NCBI RefSeq assembly: GCF_008831285.2
Contig: NC_045139.1
Span: 22,860,412-22,924,411 of the forward strand
DNA from: Nymphaea colorata
Lineage: Eukaryota > Streptophyta > Magnoliopsida > Nymphaeales > Nymphaeaceae
DNA: 64,000 bases
Direction of reading: 5' to 3'
Shown here: in pieces, positions 49,006 to 61,140 of the stretch
How positions within the stretch are numbered: the first letter of the stretch is position 1
How the letters are laid out: each line of letters begins with the position of its first letter
Translations under genes and position numbers: made by a program
The notes under the pieces: model-generated
Database searches by the model: none
What the model was told of the DNA's origin: nothing
Seen by the model: the letters and a program-made list of their open reading frames with translations, nothing else

Positions 49006-52000
49006 TATAACACTCGACTTCTGCAGGTAGACCGGATCGGGTCCAAACCTGGACCCAAACCCACCCGCGTGTGAGCCCAACGCCCTCGTCTTCCTCTCGG
49101 TTCCCCCTTCGTTGCCCTCTCAGCCGCAGGCGACCCGACGCAGAGAAGAAGAAGAAGGAGACGAAAGAAGGATCGACGGCGGCGGCGCTTGAGGTGAGCC
49201 CTGTCGTTCCCCTGCCTCTTTCTCTCTTCTCTCCTCTTCTTCCTTCTTCTCCTCCTCCCTCTCTCATTGTTTTCTATCGACTCCCCTTCTATTCCTCGCT
49301 CTTCTCTGTCATCTCCCTCTCTAATCCAGGCTCCCTCCCGACAACTCTCATGTCCCCTCTCTCACCCTCTCGTCTTCTTCTCCCTCTCCCGGTTTTCTAT
49401 TTTCCCCCCTATGACTTGTGTCTTCTTCCCCTCTACCGCCCGTGCTGTCTTACTCTTTCACCCATGCTCTCACTCTGCTCTAGCTTACTCCCTCAGCCAA
49501 ACATTTTTGTTTGCTACCTCTCTCCCACTTTCATCCACTCGTGCCCTCTTTTTCACTCGTTTTCGGCCTCCCTCACAACTACAGTGGGCTTCTTCTAACG
49601 ACAAACCCCTCTTTTGACCTCTCTTTTGCTAAATCTTACCATATTTAATGTTGCTAGACTGGATTGCAGTTTGGGGGTGCAATTTTTCCTTATAACAGCA
49701 ACTAGAATGCGTTGGTGTAGCGGCATTGAAGGATTTAGCCGCTTGAGGATCACTCGAACTCGTGAGGTGGCTGCCGGGAGGACTGCAACAACTAAGACTT
49801 TGAAATTGGGGTGAGCAAGGCCTAATCGAGCCTAGATTGTTGTATATTTTCTGTTGGAGCACGTATAATTATAGTTTGAGCATGCTAGAATTAAGATTTG
49901 ATGATTTAGAATGCAAATTAGCGATGTTGTTATTTTGGGGGAAGATTATGACTATGTTGAGTAAGACAAGGGCCCATGTGTATGTTTATCTCTTTAGCAT
50001 TATAAGTTGATTTTCGAAGCAATTGGGAAAACATGGTAGAAATTATTGTGGTGTGGAGAAGATTTAGAACCGTGTTAGCGAACTCGTGAAGTATGTTTTT
50101 GTTGAGGTGCACGCATATTGTTTGTTGGGGAATTGTAGGTATGTTAGGTTGACACCTCAACTAAGGAAGCAAGGGAGAAATGGATTAGTGAGAGCTTCAA
50201 ATCGATAGTGCGGAGCTTGGATCATTTGATGTCAACCTCAATGTTTTGGGTAGAGACCTATTGGAGGGTTTTATGGGTCAACGCTACCCGTCGATAACCT
50301 TTTGAGGCGATGACACGCTTCAATGATTATGTTTCACATTTGTACAAATTGTAAAGCGAAGTGAGTCAAAATCTTATTGCTTGATTGTATTTACAGGTAC
50401 ACCGGGCACATCCAGTAGACCTTGAGCAACAAGACGTGAAGCTCGAGACGTTTTGGGTGTTTTGTAGACGCACGACAGGTATAGCGGCATCCCAGACAAA
50501 TCCTTACCTGGGGCCAACTATTGAATGTGTGTTTTAAGGATCGTTGGATCCCATGATTATGATGTGATTGAATGAGTGTGGTGTGATTGAATGAATGTGT
50601 GCATGGGATTAAATGGTCATGTGATTAGTTTTGTTTTTAAAAGTACTACGCAATTACATTAGCATACTAGAATTAATAACTGCTTAGGACAGATGAGGTG
50701 AGGAATCGAGTCGAGTATCTCCTCCTCGACCCCGATTATGCATTACAAGGCACCTAGAATGATAACTGCATAGGACAGCTACAAGTCAACCACAGATCAA
50801 GACAACTCTCTGTGCTTTGGCTAAGTTTTGAAAGATGTGATTGATGTGTGTGATAAAAAATGAATATTGTGATGTGTAGCATATGCATTACCATGGCAAT
50901 AATGCAATCGAATGAGATTGAAAGGTAGTTGTACCCATATCGTTATGATGGCTAACTAAGAATATTAATGATTTGTGTAGCCCTAGTGTGGAGGCAATTG
51001 GAGCTGTGGGTGCACTCGTGAAGTGAACCAACGTCATGAGCTAGCCAGTCATTTTGTGAATGTGCTATTATAATGATAAGAATGAAAGAATAAAAGATGA
51101 GAGGCCAGTGGGTTGTGGCATTGTGTTTGGGAGTTATCTTTCCTTCGCCATTGGTCTCGCCTGTTCGGAGTGCAGACGGTGCAAGGCCCCAGGGTATTGC
51201 TGTGTGATGTGCTTGGAGCGTTGGGCTCCCGCCTTCCCAAACTGTGTCATAGGGAAGGCTGAGTATCTCTCCTTGGAACTTACACATCCTTAGACAAGTG
51301 CTCTACCACTGTAACGGGAATGGATCCATATTGTTTCGAACCACCACGAGGGTTGTCTCCAGCTGTAGGCCGCCCACAGTGTGCACGTGCCTGTGTTTGC
51401 ACCCACAGGAACTGTCAATTCATTAAAGTTAATGTAAAAGAAAGGAATGTGAATGAAGTGATTGAATGATGCGTTATGCTGAATTGCGTGTGGCTATTGA
51501 ATGTGATATTGTGGCCCTTGTGTGGCCTTTTGCACGTTGTGGTATATGTGATGGGCTTCTTGACAAGTTATGTGATTGTGTGACCTACCACAACATGATA
51601 GTAATTTGTTTCGTAATTGTGTTTATCTCATATTTGAGCCCTACCTAAGAGGGTTAGGGATTTTCCTGGCTTGTTGTCATACTGCTAAGGCTAAGCCTTC
51701 TGTTGTTTTATTTTTTAAGTTTTGACAGACCCGGGGCAACAGGTTGATCAGATGGTTGAACTCACATCCTACTGAGGAGGTTTTGGGTCTTTTGTAGTGT
51801 CGACGCATGTTGTTTTGGTTATATTGATGTCTTGGTTTTGTTAGGTATCAATTATATGGTTTGGGGCATTTTTGTCATACACATAGATGTGATTTTGTAT
51901 GAATTGAAATTGTTATATAAATGAAAGTTTGCCCCATTGTTTCGAATGGCATAACTCACTTCTTTTTGAATTATTGTGTAGTCGCACCTCAATGCTTTAT

Positions 52001-52045
52001 GTTAAAAAAAAAATGTTTGATGGTCAAAAAGGTTGGAGTGTGACA
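49006..52045 (+). repeat. 5' LTR of the Del/Tekay element
   Basis: It is 3040 bp and ends GGAGTGTGACA. It contains a GC- and CT-rich segment (49050-49600) whose long Ser/Pro/Leu frames are by-products, since the same stretch is present, with indels, in all three LTRs. The start is TATAACACTCG where the 3' LTR has TGTAACACTCG, a G-to-A change in the conserved TG end. Confidence 0.93.
51914..51920 (+). promoter_or_regulatory. Conserved TATATAA near the 5' LTR end
   Basis: It lies 125 bp before the LTR end and has counterparts at 59884-59890 and 36647-36653. It is a candidate TATA box of the element promoter. If so, the R-U5 part is very short compared with U3. It could also be simple AT-richness near a poly(A) region. 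Confidence 0.4.
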
Positions 52046-52049
52046 GCTT

Positions 52050-52061
52050 TGGTATCAAAGC
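52050..52061 (+). other. Primer-binding site of the Del/Tekay element
   Basis: TGGTATCAAAGC lies four bases after the LTR end. It differs by one base from the usual initiator tRNA-Met complement TGGTATCAGAGC. Confidence 0.8.
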
Positions 52062-52620
52062 TATAGCAAAACCCCACTATGGATATGAGTTAAAGACTAT
52101 CTATAAAGTCGTGTTGTTCAGGTATGCACTATTTGATTGACTTGTTATTGTAGTTTTGATTTTTCAGTAAAGTATGAGTACATAATGTGATCGATCTTTT
52201 GAAACATTATGTTGATGCATGTTTGTGATGTGATTTGAAAGGTTGGTCATAGAACTTGTTTGAAAATGAAGGTTCTTGTTTGTAGTACAGATGGAGTACT
52301 AATATAGGGATAAAAAGCGAGCTGGGCCGCCTGCAGAGGCACAAAGAGAGTTAAGTTCGGCTCATTCAGATGCACATACCCCAGTGGATGATAGTACGTC
52401 AGGGCGATAATACGCACAGATTGGTGTGGATGCCCAAACCCCACCAAGGCATACTCCACCTATGGATCAGCAGAACATACTGCTGACGACTTTACAAACA
52501 CTGACCTTCCTTGTACAGTTGATGGTCAGTAATCAGAGGAGTCATGCCTTTCCTATAGGAAACACCACCGCACCACCTACGAAGAAAGCAACAACAGTGT
52601 CATTCAAATAGTTTATGTCA

Positions 52621-54002
52621 ATGCAGTCGCCTGTCTTTATTGGAGATGGCTGTCCAGACAAGACAGAGGAATGGACTGGAGAGATTGAATGCTTCTTTGA
52701 GCTTCTAAAGATAGCAGAAGGAGACAAGGGAATAATGGCTCTTATCTGTTGAAACGTGATGCCAAGAAATGGTGGCAATCGACCCGTGAGATCCAGTTTG
52801 CAGGCGAACAGTTGATCCCATGGAAATAGTTCAGGGATTCCTTCTTCAGCACTTACTTTCTAGTGCATGCCAAAAACAAGAAGATGCAAGAGTTTATTGA
52901 ATTGCAGCAAAATCAGTTGAGCTTGGAAGAATAAATTACTAAGTATCGACACTTGGAAGCGCATTGCCTGCACATCTACACCACAGATGAGGCCAGAGCA
53001 GATAAGTTCGTACATGGTTTGCGTGATGGGCTGCGAGGTAGAGTTATGTCAAGCAGACCTTGCGACTTGGACGAGGCAGTTACTATGGCTATACGCGTGG
53101 TAGAGGACTGGGCAAGGACACAAAAGAACCATCACAAGAAGGCAGGCCAACACCCACATGGTGGGCGAACACAGGTCAAGCACCACCACTTTGCAGGCAG
53201 GGCAAAGCCTTATGAGAGGCACGATGACCGAACATTCAGGCGGAACAGGCCAAACCGCAATGATGCCACACAGGGATCAGTGGCTACTCCCACTTCATCG
53301 AGGTGGCCCACTTGTTCACGTGTGCACCCCGGGAAGCCATGCTATCGAGAGACCAGAGCCTGTCTACATTGTGGAAGGATGAGACACTTCATCAAAGATT
53401 GCCCCACAAAGCGAGAAAAAGAGTTGAAGAAGCCTGAGGCCGGTTCTTCTAGCACCCAACAAACGACTGGACGTGTCTATGTGACTACTGTGAAGGAGCT
53501 TCAGGCACACGATCTTATCGAAAGTATACTACTTGTTGGTTTTCATATTGCTAGAGTGTTGTTTGATGCAGGGACAAGTCATTCATATATATATAGTCGA
53601 TTTGCCACTTCACTAGAAGTGTCGGCTAGGAATGTGCCTTATGTTTTAAAAGTGGTTAGCCCTATGCATACACAAGATTCGTGTAGCGTGTATCTACCTG
53701 ATGTGGCCGTGGAGATCCATCAACATCACTTACCTGCACAGTTGGTGATCATAAGTCTTAGTGGATTCGATGTGATTTTGGGCATGGATTGGCTATATGC
53801 ACATTATGCCAATATAGATTACAGGAAGAAGCAGATACAGTTGTTGACTCATGAGATGCAGCTTGTGGAATTCCATGTTCGTAAAGCTAGTCGAACTGAT
53901 AAGATAATGGTGTCTGCACTAAAAGTTAAACGGTTGTTTGAAAAAAGAAATGTAGCATTCTTGGTCAACGTGTTGACCACTGAGACTGAGTCGGTGAAGT
54001 TA
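52621..54002 (+). pseudogene. gag and protease remnant of the Del/Tekay element
   Basis: The likely start is the ATG at 52621 (MQSPVFIGDG), matching the Gag start region of this clade. A one-base shift near 52745 moves the frame before KKWWQSTREI, and two stops follow near 52830 and 52932. From 52953 a 350-codon open stretch carries the Gag end (ADKFVHGLRDGLRGRVM). Next comes a zinc knuckle C-X2-C-X4-H-X4-C at residues 137-150 of that stretch, and the retropepsin motif LFDAGTSHSYI with Asp at residue 205. The motif has DAGT where DSGA/DSGS is usual. A TAG at about 54003 cuts protease from RT. Confidence 0.85.
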
Positions 54003-54890
54003 TAGGATGTTGTCATTGTGAGTGAGTACCCCGATGTGTTCCCTAAGGAACTGTCAAGTTTGCCTCCAACACGAGAAGTGGAGTTCAAGATAGAGTTGTT
54101 ACCAGGGTTAGCGCCTGTTTGAAAGGCACTATACCGTATGTCACCCATAGAATTAGAAGAATTGAAGAAGCAATTGCAGGAACTCTTGGATAAAAGCTTC
54201 ATTCGACCTAGTGTATCACCTTGGGGAGCGCCTATGTTGTTTGTTAAGAAGAAGGATGGAACAATGCGCTTGTGTATAGATTACCGCATGTTGAATCAAG
54301 TCACCATCAAGAATAAGTATCTGCTTCCTAAAATTGAAGACTTGTTTGATCAGCTTAAGAATGTGAAGGTATTCTCTAAGATCGATATGAGGACAGGGTA
54401 TCATCAACTCTTGATACGGGAGGAAGATGTTGCTAAGCCTGTTTTTCGAACTAGATATGGGCATTATGAGTTCAAGGTCATGCCTTTTGGGTTGACCAAT
54501 GCTCCTACAGCGTTTATGGACCTCATGAATCAGGTTTTTCAAGATTACTTGGATCGATTTGTTATTGTTTTTATGGATGATAAGGTGCACTCAGATAGTG
54601 AGGCAGAGCACAGAGATCACTTGAGGAGTGTGTTGGGTATTTTGTGCAAACATAAGTTATATGTCAAATACTCGAAATATGAATTTTGGCTAGAGAATGT
54701 AATTTTTCTTGGTCATGTGATCTCAAAGGATGGAGTTTCCGTAGATCCAGCTAAGATGTCGGCTGTACAGGACTAGAAGACGCCATGTAATGTGATTGAG
54801 GTTAGAAGCTTTTTGGGTTGGCAGGATATTACCACCGGTTTGTACATGACTTTTTGAAAATAGCTATACTCATGACTAAGCTATTGAGCA
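54003..54890 (+). pseudogene. Reverse transcriptase remnant of the Del/Tekay element
   Basis: It is in the same frame as protease, after a stop at 54003 and another at 54120. From 54138 it is open for 212 codons with the RT blocks [45 protein letters not shown] and the catalytic FMDD near 54575. The usual continuation DDILVYS reads DDKVHSDS. A stop at 54774 and a one-base deletion near 54820, in the EVRSFLG region, break the connection to RNase H. Confidence 0.88.
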
Positions 54891-54895
54891 AATGA

Positions 54896-55654
54896 GTGAA
54901 GTTTATTTGGAATGAAGTGTGTGAGAAAAGTTTCCAAACCTTGAAGGACAAGCTTACCACCGCCCTTATTTTGACGCTTCCATTGGGTCATTCCGGATTT
55001 GTGGTGTACACCAATGCATTGGAAATTGGCTATGGTTGTGTATTGATGCAACATGGTCACGTAGTGGCTTATGCATCAAGATAGTTGAAGGCACATGAGC
55101 AACACTATCTCACTCATGATTTAGAGTTGGGAGCAGTTGTGTTCGCATTAAAGATATGGAGACATTATCTCTATGGGGCAATATTTGAGGTGCTTACGGA
55201 CCACAAGTCATTGAAGTATATATTCTCTCAAAGGGATATCAATTTGAGGCAAAGAAGATGGATTGAATACTTAAAATATTATGATTTCAAGATATCATAT
55301 TATTCAGGAAAAGCGAATGTGGTGGATGATGCTTTGAGCAGACATTTTAAGGCACTAATGTGCAGTATGTTGACTCGTTCTTGGACATTGTTGCAAGATA
55401 TGATAGCTTGGCAGCCTCACCTTTGTGACGAGAACAAAGCAACGATGACTATCTTGATACGACATCCTTTGATGGAAGAGCTTATATTGAAACAAAAGGA
55501 AGATCCTGGTTTTGCTAAAAATGTGGAAGAAAGTAAGAAAGATTCTCTTTGGTATAAGATAGGATTGATTCATTGTGGTTTCGACGAAGATTTTAGGTCC
55601 CTAGAGATGAAGGGGGTGACATGTCAGTTACTTGATGAAGCTCACAAATCCTGA
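54896..55654 (+). pseudogene. RNase H remnant of the Del/Tekay element
   Basis: The frame reads FVVYTNALEIGYGCVLMQHG, where the first catalytic Asp (SDAS in relatives) has become Asn. After a stop at 55082 it continues with [33 protein letters not shown] and [15 protein letters not shown], the standard order of gypsy RNase H. The segment after 55350 leads into the integrase. Even without the stop, the Asp-to-Asn change would probably abolish activity. Confidence 0.85.
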
Positions 55655-56600
55655 TTTGCTATACATCCTGGTAGTACAAAGATGTTTCAGGATATGAAGA
55701 GAAATTTTTGGTGGTCTGGATGAAGTGTGAAATTACAGAATATGTGGCAAAATGCTTAGTTTGCCAGCAGGTCAAGGCAGAACATCAATGACCAGGAGGC
55801 TTGTTGCAACGAATAGATATTCCAATGTAGAAATGAGGGGACATCACAATAGATTTCGTGGTTGGTTTGCCTCACACCAAAAGACAACATGATGCCATAT
55901 GGGTGATTGTTTATTGACTTTCGAAGTCTGCTCATTTTCTGCCAATCAGAATCAGTCAGTCATTGGAAAGTCTCGCAGAGTTATACATTGACAAGATAGT
56001 GAGATTGCATGAAGTGCCAAAGTCTATCATTGCGGATCGAGATCCACGTTTTACCTCTAGGTTTTTGGGGCAATTGTAAAAGGCATTGGGTACCAAGCTT
56101 AAGCTGAGTACTGCGTTCCACCCTCAAACTGATGGACAATCTGATAGGACCATTTAGACCTTAGAGGACATGTTACGTGTTTGTGTTTTGGACTGGAAAG
56201 GAGAATGAGATCAACTTGTGAAATTGACAGAGTTTGCATATAACAACAGTTACCACTCTAGTATTGGAATGGTGCCTTTTGAGGTCTTATATAGAAGGTC
56301 ATGCAGATCGCAGCTTGTTAGACAGAATTGGGTGATAGCAAGATCGAGAACCCTTTAGTATTGCAACATTACATCGACCAAGTACAATTGATAAGGAAGA
56401 AGTTGTTGACTGCTCAGAGTAGACAGAAAAGTTATGCCAACAATCGACACAGAGAGTTGGCTTTTGGGGTTGGTGATCATGTGTTCTTGAAGATTTCACC
56501 TACTAAAGGCGTTTTTCGATTTGGTGTTAAGGAAAAGTTGAGCCCGAGGTTCGTAGGACCTTTCGAGATATTATAGAAGATTGGAGAGGTAGCGTACTGA
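55655..56600 (+). pseudogene. Integrase remnant of the Del/Tekay element
   Basis: A zinc-binding region with CLVCQQVKAEH lies near 55760. The three catalytic acidic residues are still readable in ITIDFVVGLP (about 55848), IIADRDPRF (about 56030) and TLEDMLRV (about 56160), fitting D-D-E. At least six stops and a frameshift near 55720 interrupt it, and another shift follows near 56330. The integrase C-terminal part (GDHVFLKISPTKGVFRFGVK) runs to about 56570. Confidence 0.87.
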
Positions 56601-56892
56601 TTGGCACTACCACCTAACTTGAGTCATGTCCATGACGTTTTCCATGTTTTCATGCTTCAAAAGTATGTACCGGATCCTACACATGTAACTGATTTTCAAC
56701 GTATTCAGGTACAAGATGATTTGACAATGAAAGAAAAACCTATTAGAATTGTGGATCAAAGAGAGCAAGTGTTTCGCACAAAGAGGATTTCTTTAGTGAA
56801 AGTGGAATGGCAACACCATGGGTTGAAGGAGGGCACATGAGAACTCGATGAGGATATGCAAAAGAAGTACCCACATATGTTCTTGCATTGAA
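56601..56892 (+). pseudogene. Integrase tail and chromodomain of the Del/Tekay element
   Basis: It reads LPPNLSHVHDVFHVFMLQKY and then EKPIRIVDQREQVFRTKRIS and LVKVEWQHHGLKEGT, then a TGA at 56838, then ELDEDMQKKYPHMF. The TGA stands where relatives have Trp, so it is a single-base nonsense change. This type of chromodomain is thought to direct integration to particular chromatin in chromoviruses. Confidence 0.85.
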
Positions 56893-56926
56893 GTATGATC
56901 TAAATTTTCGAGAAGAAATTTTATTT

Positions 56927-56939
56927 AAGGAGGGTAGGA
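56927..56939 (+). other. Polypurine tract of the Del/Tekay element
   Basis: AAGGAGGGTAGGA directly precedes the 3' LTR start TGTAACACTCG at 56940. The single T is the only pyrimidine. Confidence 0.85.
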
Positions 56940-59425
56940 TGTAACACTCGACTTTCGCAGGTGGACCGGATTGGGTTCAGACCTGGACCCGATCCCACCC
57001 GCGTGTGAGCCCGACGCCCTCTTCTCCCTCGTCTTCCTCTCGGTTCCCCCTTCATTGCCCTCTCGGCCGTAGGCGACCCGACGCAGAGAAGAAGGAGACA
57101 GAAGAAGGATCGACAGCGACCGCGGCGGCACTTGAGGTGAGCCATGTCATTCCCCTGCCTCTTTCTCTCTTCTCTCCTCTTCTTCCTTCTTCTCCTCCTC
57201 CCTCTCTCGCTGTTTTCTGTCGACTCCCCTTCTATCCCTCGCTCTTCTCTGTCATCTCCCTCTCTAATCTGAGCTCCCTCCCAACAGCTCTCATGTCCCC
57301 TCAGTCACCCTCTCATCTTCTTCTCCCTCTCCTCGTTTTCTATTTTTCCCCCCTGTGACCCGTGTCTTCTTCCCCTCTACCACTCGTGATGTCTTACTCC
57401 CTCACCCATGCTCTCACTCTGCTCTAGCTCACTCCCTCAACCAAACATTTTTTTGTGCTGCCTCTCTCCCACTCCCATCCACTCGTGCCCTCTTTTTAAC
57501 TCGTTTTCAGCCTCCCCCACAACTACAGTGGGCTTCTTCTAAAGACAAACCCCTCTTTTGACCTCTCTTTTGCTAAATCTTACCATATTTATTGTTGCTA
57601 GATTGGATTGTAGTTTGGGGGTGCAATTTTTCCTTATAACAGTGACTAGAATAGCGGCATTGAAGGATTTTAGCTGCTTGAGGATCACTCGAACTCGTGA
57701 GGTGGCTGCCGAGAGGACTGCAGCAGCTAAGTCTTTGAAATTAGGGTCAGCAAGGCCTAATCGAGCCTAGATTGTTGTATATTTTTTGTTAGAGCACGTA
57801 TTGTTTGAGCATGCTAGAATTAAGAATTGATGATTTAGAATGCACATTAGTGATGTTGTTATTTTGGAGGAAGATTATAATTATGTTGTGTAAGACAAGG
57901 GCTCATGTGTATGTTTATCTCTTTAGCATTATAAGTTCATTTTCGAAGCAATTGGGGAAACATAGTAGAAATTATTGAGGTGTGGAGAAGATTTAGAACC
58001 GTGTTAGTGAACTCGTAAAGTATGCTTTTGTTGAGGTGCACGCACGTTGTTTGTTGGGAATTGTTGGTATGTTAGGTTGACACCTCAACTAAGAAAGCAA
58101 GGGAAAAATGGATTAGTGATTGGTTCAAATCGATAGTACGATGCTTGGATCGTTTGATGTCAACCTCAATGTTTTGGGTAAAGACCTATTGGAGGGTTTT
58201 GTGGGTCAACACTACCCATTGACACCCTTTTGAGGTGATAACACGCCTCAATGATTATGTTTCATATTTGTATAAATTGTAAAGAGAAGTGAGTCAAAAT
58301 ATTATTGTTTGATTGTGTTTGCAGGTACACCAAGCACGTTCAGTAGACCTTGAGCAACAAGACATGAAGTTCGATGTGTTTTTGGTGTTTTGTAGACACA
58401 CAACAGGTATGGCGGCATCCCAGGCAAATCTCTGCCTGGGGCCAACTGTTGAATGTGTGTTTTGAGGATTGTTGGATCCCATGATTGAGATGTGATTGAA
58501 TGAGTGTGGTGTGATTGAATAAATGTGTGCATGGGATTAAATCATCATGTGAGTTTTGTTTTTAAAAGTACTACGCAATTGCATTGACATGCTAGAATTG
58601 ATAACTGCTTAGGACATATGAGGTGGGGGATCGAGTCGAGTATCTCCTCCTTGACCCTGATTATGCATTAGAAAGCATCATAAAATGATAACTGCATAGG
58701 ACAGTTACGAACCAACCACAGATCAAGACTACTTTCCTTGCTTTGGATAAGTTTTGAAAGATATGATTGATGTATTTGATAAAAAATGAATATTATGATG
58801 TGTAGCATATGTATTGCCATTGGCAATAAAGCAATCCAATGAGATTGAAGGGTAGTTGTACCCGTATTGTTATGACAGATAGCTAAGAATATTAATGATA
58901 TGTGTAGCACTCGTGTGAAGGCAATTGGAGATGTGAGTGCACTCGTGAAGTGAACCAACCTCATGAGTTAGTCAGTCATTTTGTGAATGTGCAATTATGA
59001 TGATAAGAATGAAAGAATAAGAGATGAGACACCAGCGGGTTGTGGCATTGTGTTTGGAAGTTGTCCCGCCTTCACCACTAGTCTCGCCTGTTCGGAGCGT
59101 AGGCGGTGCAAGGCCATAGGGTATTGTTGTGTGTTGTGTTTGGAGCGTTGGGCTCTCGCCTTCCCAAACTGGGTGTCTTAAGGAAGGCTGAGTATCTCTC
59201 CTTAGAATTCACACATCCTTGGACGAGTGCTCTTCCGCTGCAATGGGAATGGATCCATATTGTTTCGAGCCACCACGAGGGTTGTCTTCCAGTTGTAGGC
59301 TGCCTGCGGTGTGCACGTGTCTGTGTTTGCATCCACATGAGTTGTCAATTCATTAAAGTTAATGTAAAAGAAAGGAATGTGAATGAAGCGATTGAATGAT
59401 GTGTTATGCCGAATTGCGTGTAGCT

Positions 59426-59509
59426 ATTGAATGTGATATTGTGGCCCTTGTGTGGCCTTTTGCACGTATTGAATGTGATATTGTGGCCCTTGTGTGGCCT
59501 TTTGCACGT
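59426..59509. repeat. 42-bp tandem duplication within the 3' LTR
   Basis: Two identical units start ATTGAATGTGATATTGTGGC at 59426 and 59468. The 5' LTR has one copy (about 51497), so the duplication is private to the 3' LTR. Confidence 0.92.
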
Positions 59510-59883
59510 CGTGGTATATGTGAGGGGCTTCTTGACAAGTTATGTGACTATGTGCCCTACTACAACATGATAGTAATTTGTTTCATACTTGTGTTTATCT
59601 CATATTTGAGCCCTACCTAAGAGGGTTAGAGATTTTCCTCGCTTGTTGCCATACTGCGAAGGATAAGCCTTCTGTTGTTTTATTTTTCAGGTTTTGGCAG
59701 ACCCGGGCAACAGTTTATTAAATAGTTGAACTCACATCCTACTGGGGAGGTTTTGGGTCTTTTGTAGTGTCGGTGCATCTTGTTTTGGTTTTATTGATAT
59801 CTTGTTTTTGTTAGGCATCAATTATATGGTTTGGGGCATTTTTGTCATACACATAGATGTGATTTTGTATGAATTGAAATTGT

Positions 59884-59890
59884 TATATAA
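59884..59890 (+). promoter_or_regulatory. Conserved TATATAA near the 3' LTR end
   Basis: Counterpart of 51914-51920, 128 bp before the LTR end. Confidence 0.4.
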
Positions 59891-60018
59891 ATAAAAATTT
59901 TTCCAATTGTTTCGAATGACATAGCTCTCTCCTTTTTGAATTGTTGTGTAGTCACACCTCAATGTTTTATGTTAGAAAAAAAAAATTGTTTGAGGGTTAA
60001 AAAGATTGGGGTGTGACA

Positions 60019-60023
60019 ATACC
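60019..60023. repeat. Right target-site duplication (ATACC)
   Basis: Identical to 49001-49005. Confidence 0.93.
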
Positions 60024-61128
60024 TAAACCAAACTTTGATGTTTAACTTTCTAGCTGGCTAAAATCTGTCGAACGACTGCTTCATAAGATCAATCCACTCT
60101 TGGCCAACCCCCTTCCTAATCTCTCTCCCCCCCTCTTCCTTTCTGTCTCTCTCCATTGTCTCCCTCTTCACCGTGGGGAATGGCGACTCGACCCCCTTTA
60201 ATATTATATATAATTTCTTAGCTTTTTGCATTTTAATCGAAAATTTTAATAACTTTAATTATGGTTTAGTTTAAATTAAGCATACCTTAATCTTATTTAA
60301 GATCATTAATCACCTGATTAATCATATTGCTAATCCACTTGTTATCTTATATCTAAATTTCTTAAGAGCATCCAATATTTAAAAATAAGCATCTCACTTG
60401 TTCTTAAAAATTACACTTACATTTTCCAAAAATTCTCTAAAGAACTCAAACACTCATAGGTCGGTTCATTGCATATATGATCAATTTCAGAATAGTTAGT
60501 GTCATTGGAAAGTTGAGCACAAGCTCTATTCATCTGTGGAATCTCATCTAGAGGCTCTCAACAACGAGAAAGTTGACCACTAAAATTAGCAAACTTATAA
60601 CAGGTTGTTCAAAAATATAAAAGGCTTCGACAAAATCACTCCCGGCTCCGACATGTTGGAAAAAGTCCTCCCCAACACTTGCCCAGCGTCCCGCATGCGA
60701 GTGTTGGGACACTCCAGTTCCGGTGCTGGGGAGGCTCAGAGCTAGGGAGGGTAAGAATATAGAGAATTTTTTTATCAAATTCAAAATTTAATGACTAAAT
60801 CTTTTGGATTCAATTACATCAAATTTGGATTTTGGGATACAAATAGATCCAAACCATGACAAAATGCCCCATACAACTTGTTAGAGTCTGGTCTGAGGAG
60901 GGGAGCCAGGGACTTTAGTTTTCGACATCTTTCAATTCCAATTCCTAGAGTCGGGTCGGTAATGAAATAGAAGTGTAATAAAACCCTACCCAGTTTAAGT
61001 ATACTTAAGCTAGGGTGTCTCACCCTAATGGTTATGAAGAATCATTTTGTGTTAATTAAGAGCTGGGCCTTCGTTAACTTCGTTAACTTGTGCAGCTTCT
61101 TCTCGGCTTGTTAGGAGAGCCTAACGAT
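60024..61128. other. Probable 5' LTR or flank of a second gypsy element
   Basis: No gene recognised. The sequence ends against a clear primer-binding site at 61129, so its right part should be LTR. The left LTR end was not found. A CTTCGTTAA word is repeated near 61070-61087. Confidence 0.4.
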
Positions 61129-61140
61129 TGGTATCAGAGC
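61129..61140 (+). other. Primer-binding site of the second gypsy element
   Basis: TGGTATCAGAGC is an exact match to the common plant primer-binding site for initiator tRNA-Met. Confidence 0.85.

Larger units (their letters stand above)
49006..60018 (+). mobile_element. Del/Tekay-clade chromovirus (Ty3/gypsy), 11.0 kb, structurally complete
   Basis: The element has two long LTRs (3040 and 3079 bp), a primer-binding site, a polypurine tract and the 5-bp duplication ATACC. Its interior is 4.9 kb, in the order gag, protease, RT, RNase H, integrase, chromodomain-like end. Integrase after RNase H defines Ty3/gypsy. The C-terminal block with EKPIRIVDQRE and VKVEW...ELDEDM is the chromodomain type of Tekay/Del elements, which also have unusually long LTRs. 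More than ten stops and at least three frameshifts make it non-autonomous. The left LTR starts TA instead of TG. Confidence 0.93.
56940..60018 (+). repeat. 3' LTR of the Del/Tekay element
   Basis: It is 3079 bp, begins TGTAACACTCG and ends GGGGTGTGACA. It aligns with 49006-52045 over its whole length, with many single-base differences, often C/T or G/A. The 39-bp length excess is mostly explained by the 42-bp duplication at 59426-59509. Confidence 0.93.

Noticed and set aside
54216-54590. 124-codon - strand frame
   Set aside because: Antisense shadow of the Del/Tekay reverse transcriptase.
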